Positions 27,035 to 37,035 of a stretch of 64,000 nucleotides of DNA are shown one piece after another. The notes below the pieces were generated by a model that saw only the letters and a list, made by a program, of their open reading frames with translations, was not told where the DNA came from and did no database searches. The DNA comes from Desulfosudis oleivorans. Lineage in GTDB: Bacteria; Desulfobacterota; Desulfobacteria; Desulfobacterales; SURF-7. The stretch spans positions 207,465-271,464 of the forward strand of contig DYJD01000006.1 in NCBI GenBank assembly GCA_020723325.1, given 5' to 3'. Position numbers and translations under genes: made by a program. The first letter of the stretch is position 1; each line of letters starts with the position of its first letter.

Positions 27035-29332
27035 ATGAATACATGCATTCGCATCGCCATCATGGCCATGGGGTTCAGCGGCCTGGTAGCCGAGGTGCTG
27101 CTGTTACGGGAATTCCTGATTGTCTTTTCAGGCAACGAGCTATGCATCGGCATCGTCCTCGCCAATTGGCTGATACTTGAGGCCGTTGGATGCTACTTTG
27201 CCGGCCGGCAAGCTGAGAAAGCCGAAAATCAAATTGACACCTTTTCATTTTTAACAATTCTTTTTTCCATCTCCTTACCGGCGGCGATTTATCTGATACG
27301 CATCCTGAAAAGGATCAGCGGGGTTTCCATTGGTGAAAGCCTCGGCTTATTGTCGATGTTGTATTCCTCCTTTCTTATCCTGATGCCGGCAAGCACCTTA
27401 CACGGCGCATTATTTACTTGCAGTTGCCGGATTTATTCCAGGTTTTCAGGCGCTGAAACCGCTGCCGCAGGCAGGGTTTATATTTATGAAACCGTGGGTA
27501 CGATCATCGGCAGTATTGTCTGCACATATGTCTTCATTCCCTATCTGAATACATTTCAGGCCGTCGCAATACTCGCCCTGTTGAACTTTTCGTCCTGTCT
27601 TGTATTGTTTGTCCCTTTTCGGAAAGCCGGCCTGTTTCCAAAAAAAATTCTCGTCGGCCTGGGCGTGCTGATCTTTTTTTCCGGTTATCTGGTCTTCAGT
27701 CATCAGGCGGATAAACTGCATCATTATTCGATTAAAGCCCAATGGCAGAACCACAATATCGTTCATTACCAGAATTCCCAATACGGCAATATCTGTGTGA
27801 TCGAAAACCAAGGGCAATATATTTTTTTCCTGGACGGTATTCCCAATATTATAACGCCTATTCCGGATATTGCTTTTGTGGAAGAATTCGTTCATCTGCC
27901 CCTGCTTGCCCATCCTGAGCCTAAAAAACTGCTTATCCTGAGCGGGGGGGCGGGCGGCATGATCCATGCGGTCTTGAAGCATTCATCAATAGAGACGGTG
28001 GAGTATGCCGAGCTGGACCCGCTGGTCCTTGAACTGATCAGAAAATTTTCCACAGCGTTGACCGAATCTGAATTGAATGATCCAAGAGTAAAGATAAAGC
28101 ATATTGACGGCCGTCTTTTGTTGAAAACAAAGCAGGACCGATATGACATGATCTTGCTGGGGATCATGGACCCATCGAATCTACAAGCGAATAGACTGTT
28201 TACAAAGGAGTTCTTTGCCCTTGTGCAAGCAAGACTGACCCAAGGCGGCATGCTGGTTATGGGGCTGCCCGGCTCTTTAACATATTTGAATGTTGAGCTG
28301 AAAAACCTGAACAGTTGTATTTTTCATACCCTGAAAAGCGTATTTGCTTATACCAGGGTCATTCCCGGTGACGGCCACAATCTCTTCCTTTCATCCGATT
28401 CTCCGGACATTTCATCCATTGACAGGCTGCAGATAGTGCAAAGACTTATTCAGCGGGGCATCGAAGCCGAGACCGTCATGCCCTGGCATATTGAGAATAA
28501 GCTGCATCCCGGCTGGCAGGAGTGGTTCACGGGTTTTATTGAGGGCGGCAGTCAAAAGCTCAATTATGACTTCAAACCCCTGGGATTGTTTTACAGCCTA
28601 GCCCATTGGAATACCCTGTTTGCGCCTGGTTTCCACGGGATCTACAGGCAGTTTGAAGGGATAAGCCTGGAGATTCTGCTTTTCCTGTTTGTCCTCTTGA
28701 TTCTTCTTTATTTCCTTTTCAGATCCAAAAGCAAAGGGCTTTCACAGGCCGGCATCCCCTTTTCCATTGCCGCCACCGGGTTTGCCGGAATGACTTTTAA
28801 CCTGATTCTGATCTTTGCATTTCAATCGATTTATGGATATGTGTTTTCATGGATCGGATTGATTATAGCCGCTTTTATGGCAGGTGTGGCTTGTGGAGCC
28901 GCGCTTATAACCAAAACGTCGGCATGGCTGAAAAATTGTTTTGCGCTATACCTAAAAATTGAATTCACGATAGTCGGTTTTGCGCTTGTGCTGCCGTTTG
29001 CATTTCTTTGCGCACATCCATATTGGGAAGGCCGGGCCGTATTCTTTTCTTTCAAGATATTGTTTTTTATCATGGCGCTTATCGGCGGTATGTTGATCGG
29101 GTCCCAATTTCCTTTGGCAAACAAGCTGTATCTTGGCAAGGGGGCAAGTGTAAGTAAAACAGCCGGATTGCTTTATGCTTCCGATCTGCTGGGCGGATGG
29201 CTTGGCGGAATTGCCGGCGCTGTCGTGCTTTTGCCTGTGCTCGGTCTTGCCGGCACCTGCATAACAGTGGCATTGCTGAAATTGACAAGTTTCATAGTCA
29301 TCATAACCCGGCCTGAAGCCTATTCAAGATGA
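27035..29332 (+). CDS. Membrane-embedded spermidine-synthase-like protein
   Basis: A 765-residue protein with about seven hydrophobic helices (residues about 5-225), a cytosolic or periplasmic domain related to spermidine synthase (about 235-510) and a second set of about seven helices (about 540-760). The nucleotide-binding part has LLILSGGAGGMIHAVLKH and an acidic YAELDPLVLEL strand end, as in aminopropyltransferases, and DRYDMILLGIMDPSNLQANRLFTKEFF replaces the usual catalytic D-S-S-D-P gate; the first Asp is Gly here, so classical polyamine synthesis is doubtful. Fusion of SpeE domains to membrane helices is known in bacteria but the role is not. It starts at ATG without a strong binding site and is followed after eight bases by a radical SAM gene. 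Confidence 0.8.
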   Translation: MNTCIRIAIMAMGFSGLVAEVLLLREFLIVFSGNELCIGIVLANWLILEAVGCYFAGRQAEKAENQIDTFSFLTILFSISLPAAIYLIRILKRISGVSIGESLGLLSMLYSSFLILMPASTLHGALFTCSCRIYSRFSGAETAAAGRVYIYETVGTIIGSIVCTYVFIPYLNTFQAVAILALLNFSSCLVLFVPFRKAGLFPKKILVGLGVLIFFSGYLVFSHQADKLHHYSIKAQWQNHNIVHYQNSQYGNICVIENQGQYIFFLDGIPNIITPIPDIAFVEEFVHLPLLAHPEPKKLLILSGGAGGMIHAVLKHSSIETVEYAELDPLVLELIRKFSTALTESELNDPRVKIKHIDGRLLLKTKQDRYDMILLGIMDPSNLQANRLFTKEFFALVQARLTQGGMLVMGLPGSLTYLNVELKNLNSCIFHTLKSVFAYTRVIPGDGHNLFLSSDSPDISSIDRLQIVQRLIQRGIEAETVMPWHIENKLHPGWQEWFTGFIEGGSQKLNYDFKPLGLFYSLAHWNTLFAPGFHGIYRQFEGISLEILLFLFVLLILLYFLFRSKSKGLSQAGIPFSIAATGFAGMTFNLILIFAFQSIYGYVFSWIGLIIAAFMAGVACGAALITKTSAWLKNCFALYLKIEFTIVGFALVLPFAFLCAHPYWEGRAVFFSFKILFFIMALIGGMLIGSQFPLANKLYLGKGASVSKTAGLLYASDLLGGWLGGIAGAVVLLPVLGLAGTCITVALLKLTSFIVIITRPEAYSR

Positions 29333-29340
29333 GGTGAAAG

Positions 29341-30438
29341 ATGAAGGATTTTTTTTATAAAATCTTTACACGCCGAAATTTTCTGAAAAACGCGGCTGAT
29401 CTTTGTTTTAAACTGGGACTGGCTTGGATTTTCCTGGATGGTTTCAAGACATGGGCTTCCGGCAAAGAAGCCAAGACCGAAGTAAAGAAAAACGGTAGTA
29501 CAAGCAGCGTTTTTAAGCCGGCCTATCTCAGACTTCACAAAACCGGTGAACTGAAAAAACGCGCCGCAGAACTCTGGGCCGTTATGGAAGAATGCCGGCT
29601 CTGCCCGCGCAAATGCGGGGTCAATCGCCTTGCAGGCATGCGCGGCTTCTGCCAAGCACCCGGTGCCGAATTGGTTGTTTCAGCCTTTCACCCCCATTTC
29701 GGCGAAGAAAGACCGCTGGTTGGAAAGGGCGGTTCCGGGACCATCTTTTTAACCCATTGCAATTTGCGGTGTGTCTTTTGCCAGAATTGGGAAATCAGTC
29801 AGCTTGGCCGGGGCGCTGAAAAAAAGCTTGAGGAGCTCGCCGCAATGATGCTGCAGCTCCAAAAAAACGGTTGCCATAATTTGAATCTTGTTACTCCGAC
29901 CCATTATTCGCCGCATATCCTAAAGGCCCTTGATCTGGCGGCCGGGAAAGGACTGCGCCTGCCGGTGGTATACAACACCTCCGGCTGGGAGCGCCAGGAG
30001 ATACTCGCGTTTCTGGACGGGATCGTGGATATCTACCTGCCGGATTTCAAATACTGGGACCATGACTTGTCGGCAAAATACTCCTCCGGCGCCAAGAGCT
30101 ACCCTCAGGTTACCCGTGAAGCCATCCTGGCCATGCATCAACAGGTAGGGGTGGCCAAACCGGCCCAGGACGGCATCATGCAACGGGGCCTGATGATCCG
30201 GCATTTGGTCATGCCCAATGATACCGGCGGATCGGAAAAAATCATGGCGTGGATCGCCGAAAATCTGCCCAAAGACACCTATGTCAATATCATGGCCCAG
30301 TATAACCCGGTTTTTAAAGCCTATGATTATCCGGAGCTGTCAAGGCGAATAACCGGCGCCGAGTATACCAAGGTAGTAAAGAGGGCCAAAGAACTGGGAC
30401 TCACAAATCTGGATGTCCAAGGATATTGGTGGTTGTAA
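29341..30438 (+). CDS. Radical SAM protein (PflX/COG1313-like) with twin-arginine N-terminus
   Basis: A 365-residue radical SAM protein. The cluster motif is C140-x3-C144-x2-C147 (HCNLRCVFCQNW); four further cysteines upstream (C85, C88, C92, C104) probably hold an auxiliary cluster, as in the PflA-activase-like COG1313 group. Unusually, the N-terminus has a perfect Tat consensus, T10-R-R-N-F-L-K16, followed by a hydrophobic stretch (about 18-35). Either the enzyme is exported or anchored by this segment, or the motif is coincidental. The ATG follows GATGAGGTGAAAG, eight bases after the membrane SpeE-like gene, so the two are surely one operon. The substrate is not known. Confidence 0.85.
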   Translation: MKDFFYKIFTRRNFLKNAADLCFKLGLAWIFLDGFKTWASGKEAKTEVKKNGSTSSVFKPAYLRLHKTGELKKRAAELWAVMEECRLCPRKCGVNRLAGMRGFCQAPGAELVVSAFHPHFGEERPLVGKGGSGTIFLTHCNLRCVFCQNWEISQLGRGAEKKLEELAAMMLQLQKNGCHNLNLVTPTHYSPHILKALDLAAGKGLRLPVVYNTSGWERQEILAFLDGIVDIYLPDFKYWDHDLSAKYSSGAKSYPQVTREAILAMHQQVGVAKPAQDGIMQRGLMIRHLVMPNDTGGSEKIMAWIAENLPKDTYVNIMAQYNPVFKAYDYPELSRRITGAEYTKVVKRAKELGLTNLDVQGYWWL

Positions 30439-30507
30439 TGTCGGTGGTCAAACCTTTTTTTGACGTAAAAAACATATTGTCGAATCATGATAATATAATA
30501 TGCCGGT

Positions 30508-30672
30508 TCAATTTAAAATCACCGTGACCAAATGAAGACCATTAAGAATCATAACCGTCAACCAGACCACCATGCTGATGCCCACCGCAGCCGCCGCAAT
30601 ATCTTTGATGACCTTTAGTTTGCGAATGGGGCGAAAACCGGGCTCGCCGGTGCCGAAAAATTTATTGCGCAT
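30508..30672 (-). CDS. Small single-pass membrane protein coupled to the cation ATPase
   Basis: A 54-residue protein starting [20 protein letters not shown], with a basic N-terminus and one strongly hydrophobic helix (about residues 25-52, AAAAVGISMVVWLTVMI). The ATG at 30672 is preceded by a strong CCGGAGG site and overlaps the last 11 bases of the P-type ATPase gene, so translation of the two is coupled. Small helices accompany other ion-pumping ATPases, for example KdpF, so a subunit or regulator is plausible. The family is not recognised. Confidence 0.65.
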   Translation of the reverse strand: MRNKFFGTGEPGFRPIRKLKVIKDIAAAAVGISMVVWLTVMILNGLHLVTVILN

Positions 30673-33370
30673 GCAACCTCCGGATTTTTTTCTCCGCCTC
30701 CATTCCCAGTAATACCAGGGCGGAAGCGACAAAGGCGATCAGCAGATCCATTGCACCCAAGGCGGTGACATTGAAAAACGAAGCGACGACCGGCACGTAG
30801 ATCACGATCAATTGCAGGCCGACAACCGCAAAAGCCATTCCGGCCAGCAACCGATTGCCGGTAATGCCTGTGGTGAGCAGGGATTCTTTTGTCGAGCGGG
30901 ATGCCAGAGCCTGAAAAATTTGGGCAAATGCCAGAAAAGTAAAGACCATGGTTTGCCATTCGGGGCGTCCGGTGTAGTAATACCAGGAACCGACACCCAA
31001 AGCCAGTACACCGATCAATATGCCGATCCCAATCACGCGGAGACTTGCGCTTCGCGAGAATACACCTTCCCCGGGTGAATGGGGCGGGCGGTTCATGGTG
31101 TCGCTTTCCGGTTGCTCGATGCCCATTCCCAAACCCAATAATCCGTCGGTGAGCAGGTTTAACCATAAAAGCTGCAAGGGCAAAAGCGGGATCGGTTTCC
31201 CGATAAATGGAGCGAGCAGCATCACCAGCACCTTGCCGATATTGCCGGCCACACTGAAATGAACGAATTTGCGGATGTTATCGTAGATGGTGCGACCTTC
31301 TTTCACCGCCGCCACAATGGAGGCGAAATTATCGTCCAGCAACACCATATCCGCTGCCTCCTTGGACACATCCGTGCCGGTGATTCCCATGGCAACTCCG
31401 ATATCGGCCCTTTTCAAGGCCGGGGCATCGTTGACCCCGTCGCCGGTCATGGCGACAATATGACCGCGTTCCTGTAATGCCTGAATTATTCTTAGTTTAT
31501 GCTCGGGCGAGACCCGGGCATACACCGTTATTTCATCCACCAGGCCTTTCAATTCATCATCGGACAGTTTTTCAATCTCAGATCCGGTCAACACCCGTCC
31601 GGCTTCGGCAATACCGAGTTGGCGGGCGATTTCCGCTGCGGTAAGGGGGTGATCGCCCGTTATCATGACTGTGCGGATACCGGCGGTTTTGGTCAAGGCC
31701 ACGGCGGCCTTTACTTCTTTGCGGGGCGGGTCGATCATGCCGAATAGACCAATAAAGGTGAGATCCTGCTCCAGATCACTTTGAATTTTTTCCGGCACTT
31801 CCTTCAGCAGCCGGAAGGCGATACCGAGAACCCGCATGCCCTTTTGAGCCAGGCGGTTGTTTGCCGCCTCAATGCGCTGACGGTACCCTTCATCCATTTT
31901 AAGAGAGATTCCATTTACCCAGACCCGGTTTGATACATTCAACAAACCGTCCACACTTCCCTTTGTAAAGGCGATATAACCGTTATCACCCCGTTCCAGG
32001 CATCCAAGAAGTGTGGGTTCATCAGAAGGCAAAACGTGCACGGTGGTCATACGTTTTCGTTCCGAATCAAAGGGAAGCTCGGCGGCCCGTGGGAAGGATG
32101 AATCAAGGGGGTTTTTCCGGTAGCCGATTTTTGCAGCCGCCACCACCAGCGCACCTTCAGTGGGGTCTCCGATCGTGTGATAGCGATCATCGCCTTCATC
32201 AATCAGACGAGCGTCATTGCAAAGCGCCCCGCCCATGGCTGTGAGCGATAACGCGGACTGCGCCGGCTCACCCAGACACTGGACCGCAACGAATGAACCG
32301 TTTTTTTTCAACTCTTCGGTTAGGTTTAAGGCATGATCGGCCACATCCAGTAATACAACGGACATCTTGTTTTCGGTAAGCGTTCCGGTTTTATCGGAGC
32401 AGATCACGGTTACCGATCCCAGGGTCTCCACTGCGGGGAGCTTGCGGATCAGGGCGTTTTTTTTCAGCATACGCTGGGCTCCGATGGCCAGGGTAATGGT
32501 TACTACGGCCGGAAGGCCTTCCGGCACGATGGCCACGGCAATACTCACGGCGGTCAGCAGCATGTGACGAAGCTCATCACCCCGCATAATTCCCAGCACC
32601 GCGATAAGCAAGGCTATGCCCACTCCCGCTGCGGCCAAATTCAAACCAAGGGCATCCAGGCGTTTTTGCAGGGGGGTTAGCCCCGCCCCGCTCTTCTGGA
32701 TGAGATCGGCGATTTTGCCCAATTCCGTGCGCATGCCTGTCTCGACCACCAAACCCAGGCCCCGGCCCTGGGTTACGATTGTGCCCATATAGCCCATATT
32801 CCTGCGATCCCCCAGGGGAAGATCTTCCCCCGCCAGCGGCGCGGTGTGCTTTTCCACGGGATCGGATTCGCCCGTCAGGGCGGCCTCCTGAATGCGGAGA
32901 TTCACCGCCTCCAGAAAACGCAGGTCGGACGGGAGAAGGTTGCCGGCTTCGATTTGGATGATATCACCTGCAACCACTTCCCGGGCCGAGAGCTCCTTGA
33001 ATAGGCCGTCACGGAACACCCGCACATTGGGTACGGATAATTTTTTCAGCCCGGCAATGGCTCGTTCGGCCCGGTACTCCTGAATGAATCCCAGCAGAGC
33101 ATATAGCGCGACGATGGTGGAAATCGCCGCCGTGTTTTTCAAATCCCCCAGAAAACCCGCAACCATGGCAGCCGACATGAGAATCAGCACCATGGTTGCG
33201 GTGAGCTGTTCCCAAAGGATTCCGATGGCGGAGCGCCCGCCTTTGTCTACCAGTTCATTCGGGCCGTTCTTCAGCAAACGAGCCTGGGCTTCGATTTGGG
33301 AAAGCCCTGTTTCCAGGCGGGTTTGGAGTGATTCAAGCGCGGTTTCTATGGATTGGGTATGCCGGTTCAT
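30662..33370 (-). CDS. P2-type cation-translocating ATPase
   Basis: A 902-residue inner-membrane pump of the calcium/sodium-potassium type (COG0474). Visible parts: N-terminal cation-ATPase domain (residues about 5-75), actuator domain with the TGES motif ([12 protein letters not shown]), PEGLP in TM4 ([18 protein letters not shown]), phosphorylation site [14 protein letters not shown], the [11 protein letters not shown]-binding segment, the hinge [22 protein letters not shown], and about ten membrane helices with a cation-ATPase C-terminal region. PEGLP favours Ca2+ or related cations, but the ion is not certain. ATG follows AAACCGGAGGTGTC. It lies downstream of ftsH on the same strand. Confidence 0.92.
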   Translation of the reverse strand: MNRHTQSIETALESLQTRLETGLSQIEAQARLLKNGPNELVDKGGRSAIGILWEQLTATMVLILMSAAMVAGFLGDLKNTAAISTIVALYALLGFIQEYRAERAIAGLKKLSVPNVRVFRDGLFKELSAREVVAGDIIQIEAGNLLPSDLRFLEAVNLRIQEAALTGESDPVEKHTAPLAGEDLPLGDRRNMGYMGTIVTQGRGLGLVVETGMRTELGKIADLIQKSGAGLTPLQKRLDALGLNLAAAGVGIALLIAVLGIMRGDELRHMLLTAVSIAVAIVPEGLPAVVTITLAIGAQRMLKKNALIRKLPAVETLGSVTVICSDKTGTLTENKMSVVLLDVADHALNLTEELKKNGSFVAVQCLGEPAQSALSLTAMGGALCNDARLIDEGDDRYHTIGDPTEGALVVAAAKIGYRKNPLDSSFPRAAELPFDSERKRMTTVHVLPSDEPTLLGCLERGDNGYIAFTKGSVDGLLNVSNRVWVNGISLKMDEGYRQRIEAANNRLAQKGMRVLGIAFRLLKEVPEKIQSDLEQDLTFIGLFGMIDPPRKEVKAAVALTKTAGIRTVMITGDHPLTAAEIARQLGIAEAGRVLTGSEIEKLSDDELKGLVDEITVYARVSPEHKLRIIQALQERGHIVAMTGDGVNDAPALKRADIGVAMGITGTDVSKEAADMVLLDDNFASIVAAVKEGRTIYDNIRKFVHFSVAGNIGKVLVMLLAPFIGKPIPLLPLQLLWLNLLTDGLLGLGMGIEQPESDTMNRPPHSPGEGVFSRSASLRVIGIGILIGVLALGVGSWYYYTGRPEWQTMVFTFLAFAQIFQALASRSTKESLLTTGITGNRLLAGMAFAVVGLQLIVIYVPVVASFFNVTALGAMDLLIAFVASALVLLGMEAEKKIRRLHAQ

Positions 33371-33470
33371 GACACCTCCGGTTTGTAATTGGTTTTTCCC
33401 TGCATCGAAATACTTGCAAAAACCCTTGAGCTAGCCATTTTCCCTTGTGGTCAGGCTGTGACTGTTTACG

Positions 33471-35351
33471 TCAGCGCGAAGAAGGTTCTATGTGTCTGTC
33501 GCAACGAGCCGTAGAGGGAATGAAATCTGCCGGGGCGCGTTTTAACGTCTTGAAAAGTTCTTCCAAATCCGCGGCGTCAAGGGTCTCCTTTTGCAGCAAC
33601 AGCCGGGCGCTCTCCTCGAGTACGTTGCGATTTTGAGTGAGGATGGCCACCGAACGGTCAAAGGCCGTGAGAACCGTCCGGCGCACGGCGCAGTCGATTT
33701 CCCGGGCCGTGTCGTCGCCGTACATGCGCTGCCGTAAAGGTTCCCCGGTGGGTCCCAGAAACGAACGCTGATCGGTTTCAAAGGCCACATGGCCCAGTTC
33801 CGGCTCCATGGCGTAGCGCGTGATCATGCTGCGGGCGATATCCGCGATCCTGGCCAGATCGTCGGCGGCTCCGGTTGAAAAGTGCGCAAAGACTACATGC
33901 TCGGCGGCCCGCCCGCCCATGAGCACGGCCATTCTGTTTTCCAGCTCGGACCGGGTCATCAGATAGCGGTCCTCGGTAGGTCTTTGGATGGTATAGCCCA
34001 GGGCGCCTATGCCTCTGGGGATGATGGAAACCTTGTGCACCGGATCCGAACCGGTAACGGCCGACGCGACAATGGCGTGGCCCATCTCGTGATAGGCCAC
34101 GATCTCGCGCTCGCGGGGGTTCAGGAGCCGGTTTTTGCGCTCAAGTCCGGCAATAATTCGTTCCACACCCGTGTTGAAATCGGCGAGGCTGATGCCGGTC
34201 GCAGCGCGCCGCGTGGCGGCCAGGGCCGCTTCGTTCACAAGATTGGCCAGATCCGCACCTGTGAAACCCGGCGTCAGGGCCGCCACCTGCTCCAGATCGA
34301 CCGCCGGATCGAGCATCACCTTGCCGACGTGCACCTTCAGAATGGCCAAGCGGCCTTGCTTGTCCGGCCGGTCCACCAACACCTGGCGGTCAAAACGTCC
34401 GGCCCGCAGCAGAGCCGGGTCCAGCACTTCCGGCCGGTTGGTAGCCGCCAGCAGCACAATCCCGCTCATGGAGTCAAAGCCGTCCATTTCCACCAGGAGC
34501 TGGTTCAGGGTCTGTTCTTTTTCATCATGGCCGCCGGCAAAGGGGGTTGCACCGCGGGCTCGGCCCATGGCATCGAGCTCGTCGATAAAAATGATGGCCG
34601 GCGCCTTTTGCCGGGCCTGCTCAAAAAGATCGCGGACCCGGGCCGCGCCCACGCCCACAAACATCTCCACAAAGTCCGAGCCGGAAATGGAAAAAAACGG
34701 CACCCCGGCCTCACCGGCCACGGCCCGGGCCAGCAGGGTCTTGCCCGTGCCCGGCGGCCCCACCAGCAAAATACCCTTGGGCATGCGCGCTCCCAGCCGG
34801 CTGTATTGATCCGGATTCTTTAGAAAGTCAACCGTCTCCTTGAGTTCGGCCTTGGCTTCCTCGACACCGGCGACATCCATGAAAGTTGTCTTGGTGTCGG
34901 TTTCCACATAAACCTTGGCCTTGCTTTTGCCGATGGACATGAGGCCGCCGCCGGCCCCGAGCTGGCCCGACATCCGGCGCATGATGATGAACCAGATACC
35001 GAAAAACAAAAGGGTTGGAAGAATCCAGGATAGGAGCGTGGTGAAAAAAGTGCTTTCCACATGACCTGAAAATTTCACATCATGCTTTTGAAGTTCCTCG
35101 GCAAGCCCGCTGTCCACTCGGGTGGTCCGGAAGTATTTTTTGTTGGGCTTGTCCGGGTCCTTCAACTCGCCCCGGATTTCGTCGGCGGTAATGACGATTT
35201 CCTTGACCTTTCCCTCCTGCATCAGTTTCTGGAATTCACTGTAGGCCACAGGCGATACGGACTGATAGCCCACCCAAAGATCGTGAAGGATAATGACGCC
35301 CATTACAGCAATAAAGGCATAGAACAAATTGAAACGGGTTGTCTTTTGCAT
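33471..35351 (-). CDS. ftsH: ATP-dependent zinc metalloprotease FtsH
   Basis: FtsH is a membrane-anchored hexameric AAA+ protease that degrades misfolded membrane proteins and regulatory proteins. The 626-residue product has TM1 (about 8-25), a periplasmic domain, TM2 (about 105-125), the AAA module with Walker A GPPGTGKT, Walker [10 protein letters not shown] and the second region of homology [21 protein letters not shown], and the protease with HEMGH zinc motif and a third ligand Asp in the STGAADDL region. The start at 35351 follows GGAGGAGGAG; a longer reading from 35450 is not supported. It is not next to tilS or folP, the normal place of the essential ftsH, so it may be a second copy. 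The gene looks clearly GC-richer than its neighbours. Confidence 0.93.
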   Translation of the reverse strand: MQKTTRFNLFYAFIAVMGVIILHDLWVGYQSVSPVAYSEFQKLMQEGKVKEIVITADEIRGELKDPDKPNKKYFRTTRVDSGLAEELQKHDVKFSGHVESTFFTTLLSWILPTLLFFGIWFIIMRRMSGQLGAGGGLMSIGKSKAKVYVETDTKTTFMDVAGVEEAKAELKETVDFLKNPDQYSRLGARMPKGILLVGPPGTGKTLLARAVAGEAGVPFFSISGSDFVEMFVGVGAARVRDLFEQARQKAPAIIFIDELDAMGRARGATPFAGGHDEKEQTLNQLLVEMDGFDSMSGIVLLAATNRPEVLDPALLRAGRFDRQVLVDRPDKQGRLAILKVHVGKVMLDPAVDLEQVAALTPGFTGADLANLVNEAALAATRRAATGISLADFNTGVERIIAGLERKNRLLNPREREIVAYHEMGHAIVASAVTGSDPVHKVSIIPRGIGALGYTIQRPTEDRYLMTRSELENRMAVLMGGRAAEHVVFAHFSTGAADDLARIADIARSMITRYAMEPELGHVAFETDQRSFLGPTGEPLRQRMYGDDTAREIDCAVRRTVLTAFDRSVAILTQNRNVLEESARLLLQKETLDAADLEELFKTLKRAPADFIPSTARCDRHIEPSSR

Positions 35352-35514
35352 GCAAACTCCTCCTCCTGGAAATGAATGCTTGTCGAAGGCCGCGACCCAG
35401 CGGTAATCGCAAAAAAAATAAGCACGATCAGGCTGGATGCAAGATTTCAAGGTGATTCCATTGTACTTAAAATGGCTTGAAAATAAATCGATTAGGCGAT
35501 AAGAAGACCGAACA

Positions 35515-36327
35515 ATGCAACCGCAAACAGAAAAACAAGCCTGGGAAACCGATCAGACCTTGGCCAGCCTTTATTTTTGGAACGATCATGCGCTGTTTGC
35601 CGGATTCACGCCCGATAACGAGATGCACAAACATCATGGGGTGGAAATATTCATCGGAATTAATGCGCCTATAAATCTGATCAGCGAAGGTCGGGTTTTC
35701 AGCCACCGTACAATGATTCTGAATGCCAACGTGCCCCATCACGTTGCCGGGTTCAATAATCCGAAAATCGTGATCGTGTATGATTCGGAAACAGCGGTGG
35801 CCCGAATGCTGGTGGAAAAATATCTGGGCAACAAAAAAATCGCCGGCCTGGATGATCAGCTTGTACCGCTTATTCAGGATATGGTTTTGCCGGTGGGGGG
35901 AAAATCATCTTGTCAAAATGCAGGGGTCTTATATGAAAAGATCATCAATTCCTTGCTGGATTCAAAAGCGCTGACAAAAAATGTGGATCAAAGGATCCAA
36001 AAAGCCCTGAACTGCATACGGAAACTGGAGCTGAAGCTGATTTCCACCAGGCTCATCGCCGAGACCATCGGCCTTTCGGAAAGCCGCCTGATCCATTTAT
36101 TTAAAGAGCAGGTGGGGGTTCCCATAAGACGCTATTTGATGTGGCTGCGGCTGATCGAGGCGGTGAAAAGCATTTTAGATGGATATTCCCTGCTGGATGC
36201 GGCCCATAATGCCGGTTTTGCCGATTATGCCCACATGAGCCGGACGTTTAAGAAGATGTTCGGCAACCCGCCTTCCATGATATTTAAAAATAGCCGGTTT
36301 GTTCATGTCTTTTCCTGTTTTTCCTGA
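35515..36327 (+). CDS. AraC-family transcriptional regulator
   Basis: A 270-residue regulator. The N-terminal half is a cupin-like sensor with MHKHHGVEIFIGI near residue 40 and HRTMILNANVPHHV near 65. The C-terminal 100 residues contain the AraC/XylS double helix-turn-helix: LISTRLIAETIGLSESRLIHLFKEQVG (for example AETIGLSESRLIHLFK) and DAAHNAGFADYAHMSRTFKKMFG. It is divergent from ftsH and is followed by two methyltransferase genes on the same strand. Confidence 0.88.
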   Translation: MQPQTEKQAWETDQTLASLYFWNDHALFAGFTPDNEMHKHHGVEIFIGINAPINLISEGRVFSHRTMILNANVPHHVAGFNNPKIVIVYDSETAVARMLVEKYLGNKKIAGLDDQLVPLIQDMVLPVGGKSSCQNAGVLYEKIINSLLDSKALTKNVDQRIQKALNCIRKLELKLISTRLIAETIGLSESRLIHLFKEQVGVPIRRYLMWLRLIEAVKSILDGYSLLDAAHNAGFADYAHMSRTFKKMFGNPPSMIFKNSRFVHVFSCFS

Positions 36328-36374
36328 TACATCTCTCCCCAGATAAAGCCATCTTTTTTCAAGGAGGGAATCAT

Positions 36375-36974
36375 ATGAAACTGAATTTCGTGGAAAAAGC
36401 CATGATGAACAATCCTGTCCGGGCCTTGGTGCAGAAAAAATTTGAAGCCGGGCGCCTTTTGGCCATGGGCGGGCGAATGGGCGGCGGTCTTGCCTTGGAA
36501 GTGGGCTGCGGCCGCGGCATCGGGGCGGAAATCATCTTGAAGCATTTCAATGCGGATAAAATCGATGCGTTTGACTTGGATTCCCGCATGGTGAAGCTTG
36601 CCCGAAAAAAGTTAGAAGCCTTTGGGGAAAAGGTCAATGTCTGGGAAGGTGATGTCACTAAAATACCTTCGGCGGACAATCAATACGACGCTGTGTTTGA
36701 CTTTGGCATCATCCATCATGTGCCGGATTGGCGCAGGGCTGTTGCGGAAATCCATCGCGTTTTAAAACCGAATGGGACCTTTTACTGTGAGGAAGTATTT
36801 GAAAGATTCATAACCCATCCGCTCTGGCGGTTTTTGTTGAAGCACCCCCAGGAGGATCGCTTTGATTTCAGAGTCTTTTTGAACCATTTGAAGGACAGCG
36901 GTTTTTCCATAGTGGCTTCAAATCAGCTTTTTGCACAGTTCGGCTGGTTTATTGCGCAAAAACCCATCGGATAG
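36375..36974 (+). CDS. Class I SAM-dependent methyltransferase
   Basis: A 199-residue methyltransferase of the UbiE/Methyltransf_11 kind. SAM motif I is LALEVGCGRGIGAEIILKHF, the acidic motif II is DAFDLDSRMV, and the post-I motif includes VWEGDVTKIPSADNQYDAVFDFGIIHHV (for example FDFGIIHHVPDW). ATG follows CAAGGAGGGAATCAT. Its substrate is unknown. It lies between an AraC regulator (47 bases upstream) and a UbiG-like methyltransferase (61 bases downstream). Confidence 0.85.
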   Translation: MKLNFVEKAMMNNPVRALVQKKFEAGRLLAMGGRMGGGLALEVGCGRGIGAEIILKHFNADKIDAFDLDSRMVKLARKKLEAFGEKVNVWEGDVTKIPSADNQYDAVFDFGIIHHVPDWRRAVAEIHRVLKPNGTFYCEEVFERFITHPLWRFLLKHPQEDRFDFRVFLNHLKDSGFSIVASNQLFAQFGWFIAQKPIG

Positions 36975-37035
36975 CAGCAACCTTCTTGGAAGACGGATAC
37001 GACAAACCAGCCTGGTCGGGAAAAGGAGACGAAAC

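Noticed and set aside
27035-29332. Plain spermidine synthase call
   Set aside because: The domain is flanked by membrane helices and the first Asp of the catalytic gate is Gly, so the function is left open.
33882-34823. + strand open frame inside ftsH
   Set aside because: It is a shadow of the GC-rich ftsH gene; the translation has no recognisable domain.
35461-35489. Promoter (TTGTAC, TAAATC) before the second AraC gene
   Set aside because: Spacing is 17 bases but both boxes are weak, so it is not listed as a feature.
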